From positions 1 through 55,085 of the forward strand of contig CASEMX010000024.1 of assembly GCA_949289155.1 (NCBI GenBank): 55,085 nucleotides of DNA, read 5' to 3'. Made by a program: the position numbers and the translations under genes. Position 1 is the stretch's first letter; each line of letters begins with the position of its first letter. The notes under the pieces are model-generated. The model was not told where the DNA came from and did no database searches. It saw only the letters and a list, made by a program, of their open reading frames with translations. Shown here piece after piece: positions 36,876 to 45,800 of this stretch. Source of the stretch: an uncultured Parabacteroides sp. (lineage in GTDB: Bacteria; Bacteroidota; Bacteroidia; Bacteroidales; Tannerellaceae).

Positions 36876-39337
36876 TATTTCAAGCTATTCAGTAATTGTT
36901 CCAAAGTATATTCATCCGGAATCAAGACTTGTCGCGCTTTGCTTCCTTCCGACGGACCGACTACGCCCGCTGCTTCCAACTGGTCCATCAGTCGTCCGGC
37001 ACGGTTATAACCGATTGCGAATTTCCGCTGGATTAATGAGGTGGAGCCTTGCTGTTGGATTACAATCAGACGGGCTGCTTCGTCGAACAGAGGGTCACGG
37101 TCGGACAGGTCAATCGGCGCATTTCCATTATCGCTCCCTTCTGCGACATATTCCGGCAAGAGATAGGCGGTCGGATAGGCGACTTGCTGCCCGATATAGG
37201 CGACGATATTTTCTACCTCTGGCGTATCGACAAATGCGCATTGAACACGTACGGTATCGCTTCCCGCTACGGAAATCAACATATCCCCTCGACCGATTAA
37301 GCGGTTCGCACCGGGGGCATCCAAGATGGTACGGGAGTCAATCATCGATGCTACTTTGAATGCGATTCGACTGGGGAAGTTTCCTTTAATTGTTCCGGTA
37401 ATGACTTTTGTGTCGGGGCGTTGTGTCGCTAAAATCATGTGAATACCCACAGCGCGTGCCTTTGCTGCGATGCGCGAGATAGGCAATTCGATTTCGCGTC
37501 CGGATGTGGCTATCAAATCGGCGAACTCATCGACGATGGCGACGATATAAGGCAAGAAACAATGTCCTTTCTCCGGATTTAACTGCCGATTGATAAATTT
37601 GTTATTATACTCTTTGATATTCCGGACATTGGCCAATACCAACAGTTTATACCGGTTTTCCATTTCAATAACCAGCGAATTCAGTGTCGCAACCGCATCG
37701 GCAGGTTCCGTCACGATAGGATTGTCGGCATTCGGCAGCTTTGCCAAGTAATGCCGTTCGATTTTCGAATAAATACTGAACTCTACCATTTTCGGGTCAA
37801 CCATGACAAACTTCAGCTCTGCCGGATGCTTTTTATATAATAAGGAGGTGATGATGGCATTCAAGCCGACGGATTTTCCTTGTCCGGTGGCTCCTGCTAC
37901 CAGCAAGTGCGGCGTTTTGCAGAGGTCGAACATGTACACTTCGTTTGTAATGGTTTTTCCCATCGCCACGGGCAGTTCGTATTTGCATTCTTGGAAACGT
38001 TTCGACGCGATGACCGATTGCATGGATACGGTTTGCGGATTCTTGTTCGGGACCTCGATACCGATGGTTCCTTTTCCCGGAATAGGAGCGATGATACGAA
38101 TCTGCAGCGCGGCGAGATTCAGGGCGATGTCATCTTCCAGCGTCTTGATTTTCGCGATACGAATCCCGGCTTCCGGAATAATTTCGTACAGCGTGACCGT
38201 TGGACCCACTGTCGCTTTAATCGATGCGATTTTGATGCCGAAATCTTCCAATGCCTGCTTGATGAGCTGCTGGTTCGCCTTCAGGTCGTCCATACTTACT
38301 TCGATATTCCCTTGGTCATGCGGGTCGAGCAGGTCCAGTGTCGGGAAGACATAATGCGACAAGTCCAAGCGCGGGTCATATTCGCCCAATGCCGAACCGT
38401 TATAATCCTCCTCTTCTTTCTTTGCCACTTCGACATCGAAAGCGGGTTCTTCCTCTTCCGGAATGATGACTTCCAGCTTTTCCTCTTCAGCGGCGGCCGA
38501 TACCGGAGCCTTTGCTTCGGGTTGCACGGTCTCTTCTACAACCGGCTGGACGATTTCTACCTCCGGTTCGTTATTTTGCTCAACTTCCTCCCTCTTTTCT
38601 TGCGGGGCAGGGCTGTTTTCTTTTTCCGTTTCCTTTATCTCTTCCTCTTCGTTGACCGGTACTTCTTCCGTTGGGGTCTCCTCTTTTTGTTTCCGTTTTA
38701 ATTTGGGGAACCATCCGAACGCAAAGATGCGTTGCAGGAAGGGGATAGTCCGTTTGCTGGAGAAAATCGCGATAATCAGGAAGAACCCTAACAGCAACAG
38801 GAACGTTCCCGGTATGCCGATATTGTTTTTCAGGATTTCCGTTACGTAATATCCATGCTGCCCGCCGAGGTAAATGAATGTATCTTCGTAGCCGCTAATG
38901 AAAAAGAAGGCGAAAAACCATGAACCCCAAATCAGCGTCGCCAAACAAAAGATAAACCGGTTCAGCAAATTGATTCGCCGGATATTCATCAGTTTCGCGC
39001 CCATCGAACCTAAGAAGAACAGGAGCATGAACGAGGAGATTCCAAACCAGCGGTTCATCAGCAGGTCGGCAAGGTAGGCGCCCCGCACGCCGGTCCAGTT
39101 TTCGACCGAACCATTATTGATTAACAAATCCTCCGCAGAGAGATTCTCGACTTTGCTCTGGTCGGCCGCGCCGGTAAAGAAGAAGGATATCAGCGCCAAT
39201 CCGATATAAATAGTGAGAATGGAAAGAATCAGTCCGGTAACAAACCGTGTCCTTTCGCTGGTGAAGCAAGCCTTTATCAATGCCCATTTGCTTGGCTTCG
39301 TATTTTGTCCTTGTTTATTGGTTCCTTTTTTAGCCAT
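36875..39337 (-). CDS. ftsK: FtsK/SpoIIIE DNA translocase
   Basis: 820 residues from ATG 39337 (an upstream start at 39376 is not needed). Four membrane segments at about 20-190, an acidic Glu/Pro-rich linker (about 215-320), then alpha, beta (RecA-like) and gamma domains. Walker A GATGQGKSV and Walker B-like VAIVDEFADLI; C-terminal gamma winged helix RKFAIGYNRAGRLMDQLEAAGVVGPSEGSKAR, which reads KOPS-type sequences. Moves chromosome DNA at the septum. A -7 box TATGTTTG lies at 39364-39371. Confidence 0.95.
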   Translation of the reverse strand: MAKKGTNKQGQNTKPSKWALIKACFTSERTRFVTGLILSILTIYIGLALISFFFTGAADQSKVENLSAEDLLINNGSVENWTGVRGAYLADLLMNRWFGISSFMLLFFLGSMGAKLMNIRRINLLNRFIFCLATLIWGSWFFAFFFISGYEDTFIYLGGQHGYYVTEILKNNIGIPGTFLLLLGFFLIIAIFSSKRTIPFLQRIFAFGWFPKLKRKQKEETPTEEVPVNEEEEIKETEKENSPAPQEKREEVEQNNEPEVEIVQPVVEETVQPEAKAPVSAAAEEEKLEVIIPEEEEPAFDVEVAKKEEEDYNGSALGEYDPRLDLSHYVFPTLDLLDPHDQGNIEVSMDDLKANQQLIKQALEDFGIKIASIKATVGPTVTLYEIIPEAGIRIAKIKTLEDDIALNLAALQIRIIAPIPGKGTIGIEVPNKNPQTVSMQSVIASKRFQECKYELPVAMGKTITNEVYMFDLCKTPHLLVAGATGQGKSVGLNAIITSLLYKKHPAELKFVMVDPKMVEFSIYSKIERHYLAKLPNADNPIVTEPADAVATLNSLVIEMENRYKLLVLANVRNIKEYNNKFINRQLNPEKGHCFLPYIVAIVDEFADLIATSGREIELPISRIAAKARAVGIHMILATQRPDTKVITGTIKGNFPSRIAFKVASMIDSRTILDAPGANRLIGRGDMLISVAGSDTVRVQCAFVDTPEVENIVAYIGQQVAYPTAYLLPEYVAEGSDNGNAPIDLSDRDPLFDEAARLIVIQQQGSTSLIQRKFAIGYNRAGRLMDQLEAAGVVGPSEGSKARQVLIPDEYTLEQLLNSLK

Positions 39338-39363
39338 AACCTGTTTTTTCGTTTTTCGACCTG

Positions 39364-39371
39364 CAAACATA
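39364..39371 (-). promoter_or_regulatory. -7 box of ftsK-lolA-trxB
   Basis: Minus-strand TATGTTTG 27 nt before the ftsK start; -33 box unclear. Confidence 0.5.
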
Positions 39372-39463
39372 CGCAAAATCTACGGAATAATTGCCGAATT
39401 TCGGCAGATTAATGCAATCGGGATGGCGGATTCATCGATAAGGCGGGATTATGAAAGCAGGAC

Positions 39464-39817
39464 AAAAAGCCCCGCGCGTACCCCTTGGAATTCATCTCTA
39501 CGCTGTCGATATGAAATTTTACCCCTTGGAATTCATCTCTACGCTGTCGATATGAAATTTTACCCCTTGGATTTCATCTCTGAGTCTCAGGCATGAAATT
39601 TTACCCCTTGGATTTCATCTCTGAGTCTCAGATGTGAAATTTTACCCCTTGGATTTCATCTCTGAGCATCAGGCATGAAATTTTACCCATTTGATTTCAT
39701 CTCTGAGTCTCAGATATGAAATTTTGCCCCTTGGATTTCATCTCTGAGTCTCAAATATGAAATTTTACCCCTTAGATTTCATCTCTGAGCCTCAGGCGTG
39801 AATTCGCAGGGCTATTT
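39464..39817. repeat. Eight-unit 41-bp palindromic array with inverted flanks
   Basis: TTCATCTCT recurs at 39491, 39532, 39573, 39614, 39655, 39696, 39737 and 39778: eight units with an exact 41-bp period. In units 3-8 the core is a near-perfect palindrome, ATTTCAT-c-TCTGAG-t-CTCAGA-t-ATGAAAT, with spacer AATTTTACCCCTTGG. Units 1-2 carry a different centre (ACGCTGTCGA), so two unit types coexist. The array is bracketed by inverted AGCCCcGCG (about 39468) and CGCaGGGCT (about 39806). It lies in the 566-bp gap between ftsK and the PAP2 gene. Confidence 0.95.
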
Positions 39818-39847
39818 GTTCATATTTGAGACTGGAATATGAACAAA

Positions 39848-39884
39848 CAGCCCGTTTTTCATAGGGAAACTGAAAAACGGGCTG
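39848..39884 (-). terminator. Terminator of the inositol-lipid operon
   Basis: Perfect 13-bp stem CAGCCCGTTTTTC/GAAAAACGGGCTG with an 11-nt loop, 19 nt past the PAP2 stop; minus-strand continuation is TTTGTTC. A second palindrome, TTGTTCATATT/AATATGAACAA, adjoins it at about 39817-39847. Confidence 0.85.
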
Positions 39885-39903
39885 AAAAATTAAACTAATG
39901 GGT

Positions 39904-40827
39904 TTATCGGATATATCGGCAATAGCTGTCGAAGAATCGGCGGAATCCCCGTATATGGAGCAACCCTTTTTCGAAAAGGAGGATGCCCAATATCGCGCAG
40001 AGAATCCCTAATAATACGTCGATAATATAATGATGGGCTGTATAGACTGCCGTAAACCATATCCCGACCAGAATGATGGCGAAAAGAAGCACCAGCCATG
40101 GGCTGCTTTTCCGAATCAGGGAGTAATATACCGGCATTATCATATACGCGGAATGCAAGGAGGGCACTGCGGCGAATACGTTCGCATTGCGGCTGTATAT
40201 GGAGCCGAAGATATCAAGCCCGATGACGGCATCGAAACGTGCCAGTCCGGCAGTCTCTCCCGGCGTATTCAGTACCGGCTCGAAGCCATGCAGCATCACA
40301 TACCAAGGCGGAGCGGCGGGATGGATATAGTAGCCGGCGAAGCCGATGAGATTGACCAACAGGAATACCATGGCAAAACGCAGATAAAGCGCACGTTCGC
40401 CCTTCAAGTAGAGCCAAACGCCGAACAGCATCGGGACCGGAACCCAGCACAGATAGAAGATTCCGGACAGGAAGTCCATCAGCTTGCAGTTATGAATCGC
40501 GAAATACTCGTTGGGCGTGAGGATTTGTCCGTCGGCGTGGATGCCGAACAGTGCTTTCTCTGCTTCGTATAATCCTTTTACGTCGATAGGGTTCACTTCA
40601 TAATTCGGGAAGACGCGCATCCAGTCGTAAGAGATGGCGAAGACCATGAAGGGAATCAGGGCGATGGCCAACTTGCGGGTCAATCCGCTGGCGAAAAAGA
40701 GCGCCAAGAAGAGTCCCATCAGCGCCACATGGTCTGTTCGGATGCCGATAAAGATTCCTGTCAGAAGGAAAAACAGGATTGTTCCGCACGCGACAATGAT
40801 AAATTCTCTTTTCGTGGGCAGACTCAT
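39904..40827 (-). CDS. PAP2/AUR1-like inositol phosphoceramide synthase
   Basis: 307-residue membrane protein, about seven hydrophobic segments. The PAP2-type active site reads AAVPSLHSAYMIMP (His in PSLHSA) and TAHHYIIDVLLG (second His), as in AUR1-type transferases that move an inositol-phosphate head group to ceramide. It is the last gene of pgpA-gtrA-CDP-alcohol transferase-PAP2, starting 6 nt after its neighbour. The same order is known from the Bacteroides inositol-lipid locus (B. thetaiotaomicron BT1522-BT1526, from memory). A plain phosphatase role is less likely in this context. Confidence 0.8.
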   Translation of the reverse strand: MSLPTKREFIIVACGTILFFLLTGIFIGIRTDHVALMGLFLALFFASGLTRKLAIALIPFMVFAISYDWMRVFPNYEVNPIDVKGLYEAEKALFGIHADGQILTPNEYFAIHNCKLMDFLSGIFYLCWVPVPMLFGVWLYLKGERALYLRFAMVFLLVNLIGFAGYYIHPAAPPWYVMLHGFEPVLNTPGETAGLARFDAVIGLDIFGSIYSRNANVFAAVPSLHSAYMIMPVYYSLIRKSSPWLVLLFAIILVGIWFTAVYTAHHYIIDVLLGILCAILGILLFEKGLLHIRGFRRFFDSYCRYIR

Positions 40828-40833
40828 GGCGCG

Positions 40834-41526
40834 TTAGTTGTTTTCCATATTCTTCATCACCTTATAGCAATGGCGGACCCGTGCGAATGCCGTGATATTC
40901 GCGAAGATTGCCACAAACAAAAGGGGAACGATTAATATCCAAATCGGGTCGAAAGCCGAGGCTGCCTGCGTCTCTCCGGAGAAATGGGCATAGATTCCGC
41001 AACACAATGCGCCTAAACTGGTCAGCACGACGCGTTCGGGGCGTTGCATCAGTCCGACTTTGCACTCGATGTCCAATCCCTCGGCACGGGCACGGACGTA
41101 GCTTACCATCAGCGAACCAATCAATGCGGCAAACGCGATGATGAAGCCGCCGATGTGATGGTGCATAATCAGATAGGAGCAGATTCCGAAGAAGGTAATC
41201 AGCTCGCTGTATCGGTCGAGCACCGAATCGTAAAGGGCTCCGAAGGTCGATTTCATGTTGCCGATACGGGCTACCTGTCCGTCCATCATGTCGAACAGGC
41301 CGGAGAGAAGGATAATTCCGCCCGCCCAGCCGACCAACGAGTAATCATCGTCGGCAGAATACAGTCCGGCATAGACTAACACACAAGCAGCTGCGATATT
41401 CCCGAGCAGGCCTGTCGTCGTAACGAAATTGGGAGTGATTCCCACCTTTATCATTCCATGAACGGCGGGATTGATAATCTTATAGATGGTTTGTTGCAAC
41501 CAATCTCTTATAGTTTTGAAACTCAT
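40834..41526 (-). CDS. CDP-alcohol phosphatidyltransferase, probable PI-phosphate synthase
   Basis: 230 residues with six membrane helices. The family signature D-G-AR...G..D..D is intact in [28 protein letters not shown] (about 78-105). In the Bacteroides inositol-lipid locus this enzyme condenses CDP-diacylglycerol with inositol phosphate to phosphatidylinositol phosphate, which the PgpA homologue dephosphorylates. That assignment rests on gene order; the motif alone only shows a CDP-alcohol transferase. Confidence 0.82.
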   Translation of the reverse strand: MSFKTIRDWLQQTIYKIINPAVHGMIKVGITPNFVTTTGLLGNIAAACVLVYAGLYSADDDYSLVGWAGGIILLSGLFDMMDGQVARIGNMKSTFGALYDSVLDRYSELITFFGICSYLIMHHHIGGFIIAFAALIGSLMVSYVRARAEGLDIECKVGLMQRPERVVLTSLGALCCGIYAHFSGETQAASAFDPIWILIVPLLFVAIFANITAFARVRHCYKVMKNMENN

Positions 41527-41541
41527 ATTGTATTATTATTG

Positions 41542-42048
41542 TTATCTTGTTTCTACTTCTATTACCTTCCGTCGTATCGGCCGCCGTATCTTACAGTCTT
41601 TATATACGAAGACGCGGTGCAGATTATAGTTCCAGAACCAGCCGACCAACAGCGAAACCACCACTTTGCTTACGATGAAAATATCATCGAACAGGTGCGA
41701 AAGCGTTTCTTGTACCCACGGAACGCTCTGGATAGACTCTGTCAGCAGATAAACGCCCCATGTGTTGAGGCAAATGCTTCCTATCCAAACAAAGAAATAC
41801 TTGATGACGACATATTTCTTCTTGCAGTCCTGCGCTTTGAAGGTCCAATAGTAATTAATGAAGCAATTCAACAGTCCGCCGGCTACCGAACCGAGGCTGG
41901 TTGCATAGACATAATAAATATGAAGCAGCTTCGCCGCGAAAATAGTTACGGCAAAGTCCAGCAAGCTGGAGACTTGCGAAGAGAACTGTGCCCGCATGAA
42001 GGTGAAAAAGCCGGCTTTCGTGAAGGGACGTTTCTTTATATATTTCAT
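41542..42048 (-). CDS. GtrA-family membrane protein
   Basis: 168 residues from ATG 42048, which overlaps the pgpA stop by one base (TAATG). Four membrane helices with the GtrA pattern FFTFMRAQFSSQVSSLLDFAVTIFAAKL and NCFINYYWTFKAQ. GtrA proteins are thought to help flip lipid-linked sugars; here one may move an inositol lipid intermediate, which is inference. Its gene is embedded between pgpA and the CDP-alcohol transferase. Confidence 0.85.
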   Translation of the reverse strand: MKYIKKRPFTKAGFFTFMRAQFSSQVSSLLDFAVTIFAAKLLHIYYVYATSLGSVAGGLLNCFINYYWTFKAQDCKKKYVVIKYFFVWIGSICLNTWGVYLLTESIQSVPWVQETLSHLFDDIFIVSKVVVSLLVGWFWNYNLHRVFVYKDCKIRRPIRRKVIEVETR

Positions 42049-42527
42049 TATCCGGCAATGCATCTGGTTGCGATTAAGAGAATAAAACTGTAAATGCCGG
42101 CTAAAATATCATCCATCATGATGCCGACGCCGCCTTTGAAGCGTTCCATCTTCCGGATGCCCAAAGGTTTGAAGATATCGAACAGGCGGAAGAGTACAAA
42201 TGCTGCAAGCGCATATAGATACATAAGGGAAGAATCGGGAACCGCCAGCAGCGGAATCCATACGCCGACCATCTCGTCGATGACCACGCGCGACGGGTCT
42301 TCGCCCCAAATCGTTTCTACGGCAGTAGCTGCCGGAATGCCGAGGGCGGTAAACAGGACAACGCACGTCAATGTCCCGATTTGCAGCACGTCGAAGGGCA
42401 AGAACAACGAAGCTATCCCCCATAAGAGAAGAGCTAACAACGCGCCTGCCGTACCGGGTGCGATAGGGGAATACCCCGAACCGAATCCTGTCGCAATAAG
42501 TATATGTATTTTTGAAACTTGCTTCAT
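42048..42527 (-). CDS. pgpA: Phosphatidylglycerophosphatase A homologue
   Basis: 159 residues with three to four hydrophobic segments. GFGSGYSPIAPGTAGALLALLLWG and DPSRVVIDEMVGVWIPLL are the PgpA signatures; FRLFDIFKPLGIRKMERFKGGVGIMMDDILAGIY closes the active site. In this operon it probably dephosphorylates phosphatidylinositol phosphate rather than phosphatidylglycerophosphate. First gene of the operon; -7 box TATCTTTG on the minus strand at 42623-42630. Confidence 0.85.
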   Translation of the reverse strand: MKQVSKIHILIATGFGSGYSPIAPGTAGALLALLLWGIASLFLPFDVLQIGTLTCVVLFTALGIPAATAVETIWGEDPSRVVIDEMVGVWIPLLAVPDSSLMYLYALAAFVLFRLFDIFKPLGIRKMERFKGGVGIMMDDILAGIYSFILLIATRCIAG

Positions 42528-42622
42528 TATTAAGAAATTAAATTAGGCCTTTCATGGACTTCACGTCCAGAAAACGTCTGCTTTTTTTGCGCTTTTTACG
42601 GGAAGTGCCGAAAAAAGCGGTA

Positions 42623-42630
42623 CAAAGATA
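42623..42630 (-). promoter_or_regulatory. -7 box of the inositol-lipid operon
   Basis: Minus-strand TATCTTTG about 96 nt before the pgpA start. The leader contains a small hairpin TGGAC/GTCCA at 42554-42568. Confidence 0.5.
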
Positions 42631-42710
42631 TACACTTCTCCTCAAAAATGGGAACATTCTTTTTGCAAAAATGAGATGGAAGCCAATTTTCATGCGATAA
42701 AGACGAGTAA

Positions 42711-42787
42711 ATGTCCGGACGGAAATTTCAAAATGTCTGACATAAATGGAAAAAGGTCGGACATTTTAAAGTTTTTCTCGGACAATT
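42711..42787. repeat. 21-22-bp array of GTCxGAC palindromes
   Basis: GTCCGGAC at 42713, GTCTGAC at 42735, GTCGGAC at 42756 and CTCGGAC at 42777: steps of 22, 21 and 21 bp, with T/A-rich spacers. It lies in the 332-bp gap between divergent pgpA and the alpha-2-macroglobulin gene, beside both promoters. Confidence 0.8.
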
Positions 42788-42822
42788 TTATGGAAACGTT
42801 AGGAGATGCGATTTTAAATACC

Positions 42823-42830
42823 TACATTTG
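42823..42830 (+). promoter_or_regulatory. -7 box of the alpha-2-macroglobulin gene
   Basis: TACATTTG 29 nt before the start codon, with a good ribosome site AAGGAG at 42848-42853. Confidence 0.6.
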
Positions 42831-42859
42831 AGACCGAATCGATAAGAAAGGAGTGCGTT

Positions 42860-45800
42860 ATGAACAGGTATTTGTTTCCGGTTATCAGTTTGCTTTGCTG
42901 CCTATTGACAGCATGTTCCCACCGCGTTGCCGAAGAGCTGTCTTATAATCCCTATATAGAAGCATTTACGTCGGGCGATGTTTCCCGTTTTACCTCGCCT
43001 ACAGTAATACTTACCGAGCCTATCCCGGCAGATAAGGCACAGGATTGGGAAAAATACGTCCATTTGACTCCGGATCCGGAAGGCAGCTGGTCGTTCGATG
43101 GCGAGCGTACGTTTGTTTTTAAGCCGAAGCAGAGTTTGGAACGGGACACGCGCTACCGGCTGAGCGTTGATATTGCGGCTTGGCGGGAGGTGTCGGAACA
43201 GAAATATAGGAAGTTCGAGCATACGTTCCGGACTGTGCCGCTCCGGGTGCGGGCGGATTGGGTTTCGCTGGATATGAACCGGGAGCACGAAGGGAATTTC
43301 GACGTGACTTGTGCGGTCTATTCTTCGGACCGTGAGTTGCCCGAGACGATAGAATCGCTCGTCGGAGCCACTCTCATGACCGATTTGCGTTGGCAACACA
43401 GTGCCGACGGGCGCAAACACCTGCTGACACTCGAAAATATCCCGCCGCGTTCGCAAACCATCAAATTGCAGGTCTTGCCAAACAAATGGGATGTTCCGGA
43501 GGATGATTTGCTCCAGTTCGATATGCCTTTGGGCGAAGAGTTCACCGTATATCGGGTCGATTATATCCAAGAACCGGAGCGATATGTGGAGGTAACTTTC
43601 ACGCAACCTTTGGATGAAGCGCAGACATTGCAAGGATTAGCTTACCTGCAAAGCGACAAACAGGGTATCGTTACCGTTTCGGGAAACAAACTCCGGTTAT
43701 ATCCCGACCAGAAAGAGCAACGTTCATTGGAGGTTATCCTGAAGGCGGAACTAAAGAGCCGGAGCGGACAGTTGTTGGGTAAGGAGATGAGTTATCCTAT
43801 CGAGGAAAACGAGGGACTTCCGGCGGTGCGTTTCGTGGGCGATGGAGTGATACTTCCGCAATCTGCCCGGTTGAGCGTTCCTTTCCAGGCAATAGGACTG
43901 AAAGGAGTGGTTGTCCGCGTACTGAAAATCGGTGAACAGAATATCGGGCAGTTCCTTCAGACGAATCAGTTGGATGGAACAGGTGAACTGATGCGCGTCG
44001 GGCGGTTATTGACACGGCAGGTCATATTCTTGGACGAATATTCTTATGACTTGAAGCGTTGGAATACCTTTGCACTGGATTTGAACCGCCTGATTCAACC
44101 GGAACCGGGCGCAATCTACCGGATAATTCTGTCGTTTGACGAGACGCTCTCCGCTTTTGCTTGTCCGGAGCGGAAAGAGTGGACGAAAACGGAGATACTT
44201 GCCCGGAATGAGCTGGCTTTTAAAGAGGAGGCGAACCGTTTCGACGAAGGCGGTTGGTATTATCAAGAGGGCGGGGAACAGGATTGGTCGCTTTATCGTT
44301 ACCAAGACCGGAACAATCCCTGTACGCCATCTTATTATTTCAATCGCTCGGAGGGGAAAAATATCCTTGCAACGAATATCGGGCTGATGGCAATGGCAGG
44401 AACGGACGGCAAGATGATTGTATTGGCGCATTACTTACAGCATACTGAGCCGATGGAAGGAGTATTGGTACAGGCATTCAATTATCAGCGGCAAGTGTTG
44501 GCGGAGGGTACGACCGACCGTAAGGGAGCTGTCACTTTCGACTTGCAGCGTGCCGGCGGAAAGCCTTTTTATCTTTTGGCATCGAAGGGAATGCAGCGTT
44601 CATATTTGCGGGTGGATGACGCATCTGCTTTGTCTTTAAGTACATTTGATGTGGGCGGAGAGGTGTTGCAACGTGGTGTAAAAGGATTTATATACGGAGA
44701 AAGAGGCGTATGGCGTCCGGGCGATACGCTGAATATCGGTTTTATGCTTTATGATAAGGCGAAGATGCTCCCGAAATCGCACCCGGTTCGGTTGAAACTC
44801 TACAATCCGTTGGGACAATTATACCAGCAAAAGGTGAGTACGGAGGGATTGTCTGGTCTATATACCTTCCGTATTCCGACAGAAACCGATGCATTGACCG
44901 GAGTTTGGCTGGCAAAGGTGGAGGTCGGTGGCGTATCCTTCGAGAAAAGGCTCCGTATAGAGAGCATAAAACCGAATCGGTTGAAAATACAGTTGCAAGT
45001 ACCGGAACGTTTGGTGCGGGATGAGACATTGAATATCCCGCTTCATGTGGAATGGCTGCAAGGAGCGAAAGCAAAGCAGTTGAAGTATGACTTAAAAGGA
45101 ACCTTCATTTCGACCGAAACGACCTTCAAAGGTTTCGAAAATTATTGCTTTACTAATCCTGCACAGGCCTTTCATACGGAAGAAAGCCAGTTAATCACCG
45201 GCAGAACAGATACGGAAGGGAATGCAACGGTCCAAGCCCGACTTCAAGTGGGTGCGACTGCTCCGGGGATGCTTTTGGGAAGTTTTGTAACCAAGGTTTA
45301 TGAGGAATCGGGAGATTTTAGTATTGATGCCGTGCGGATGCTTTATTCTCCGTATAAAAGATATGTGGGGATTGATTCGCCGCAACAGGAGGATAAACCA
45401 TTATATACCGGGAGGGAATATACTTACCGGCTGGTTTCAGTGGATTATGAAGGGAATCCTGTGGGCAATACTGAACTTTCGGTGGATATATATAAGGTAA
45501 ATTGGTATTGGTGGTGGAGTGCGGACCAGAGTACGCTGGCAAATTACGTTTCTTCTTCTTATAATAAGCCGATTAAGCACATGGAACTTCGGACCGATAC
45601 ACAAGGAAACGCCTCTTTCCCGTTAAAGTTCGAACGTGAAGACTGGGGAACTTATCTTATCTTAGTAAAGGACAAACAGGGTGGACATACGACTGGATTG
45701 ACCAGCTATTATGATTGGCCGGATATGATGAGCCGCCGGGATATGAGCGGAGCGGACAATGCGTCGGTTCTGACATTCAAGACGGATAAAGAGATTTATC

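Noticed and set aside
38463-38849. 128-residue Ser-rich frame opposite ftsK
   Set aside because: Product of the acidic Glu/Pro linker read on the other strand.
43800-44431. Antisense frames within the alpha-2-macroglobulin gene
   Set aside because: Long intact gene with lipobox and thioester motif on the plus strand; the antisense frames are short and unrelated to any family.
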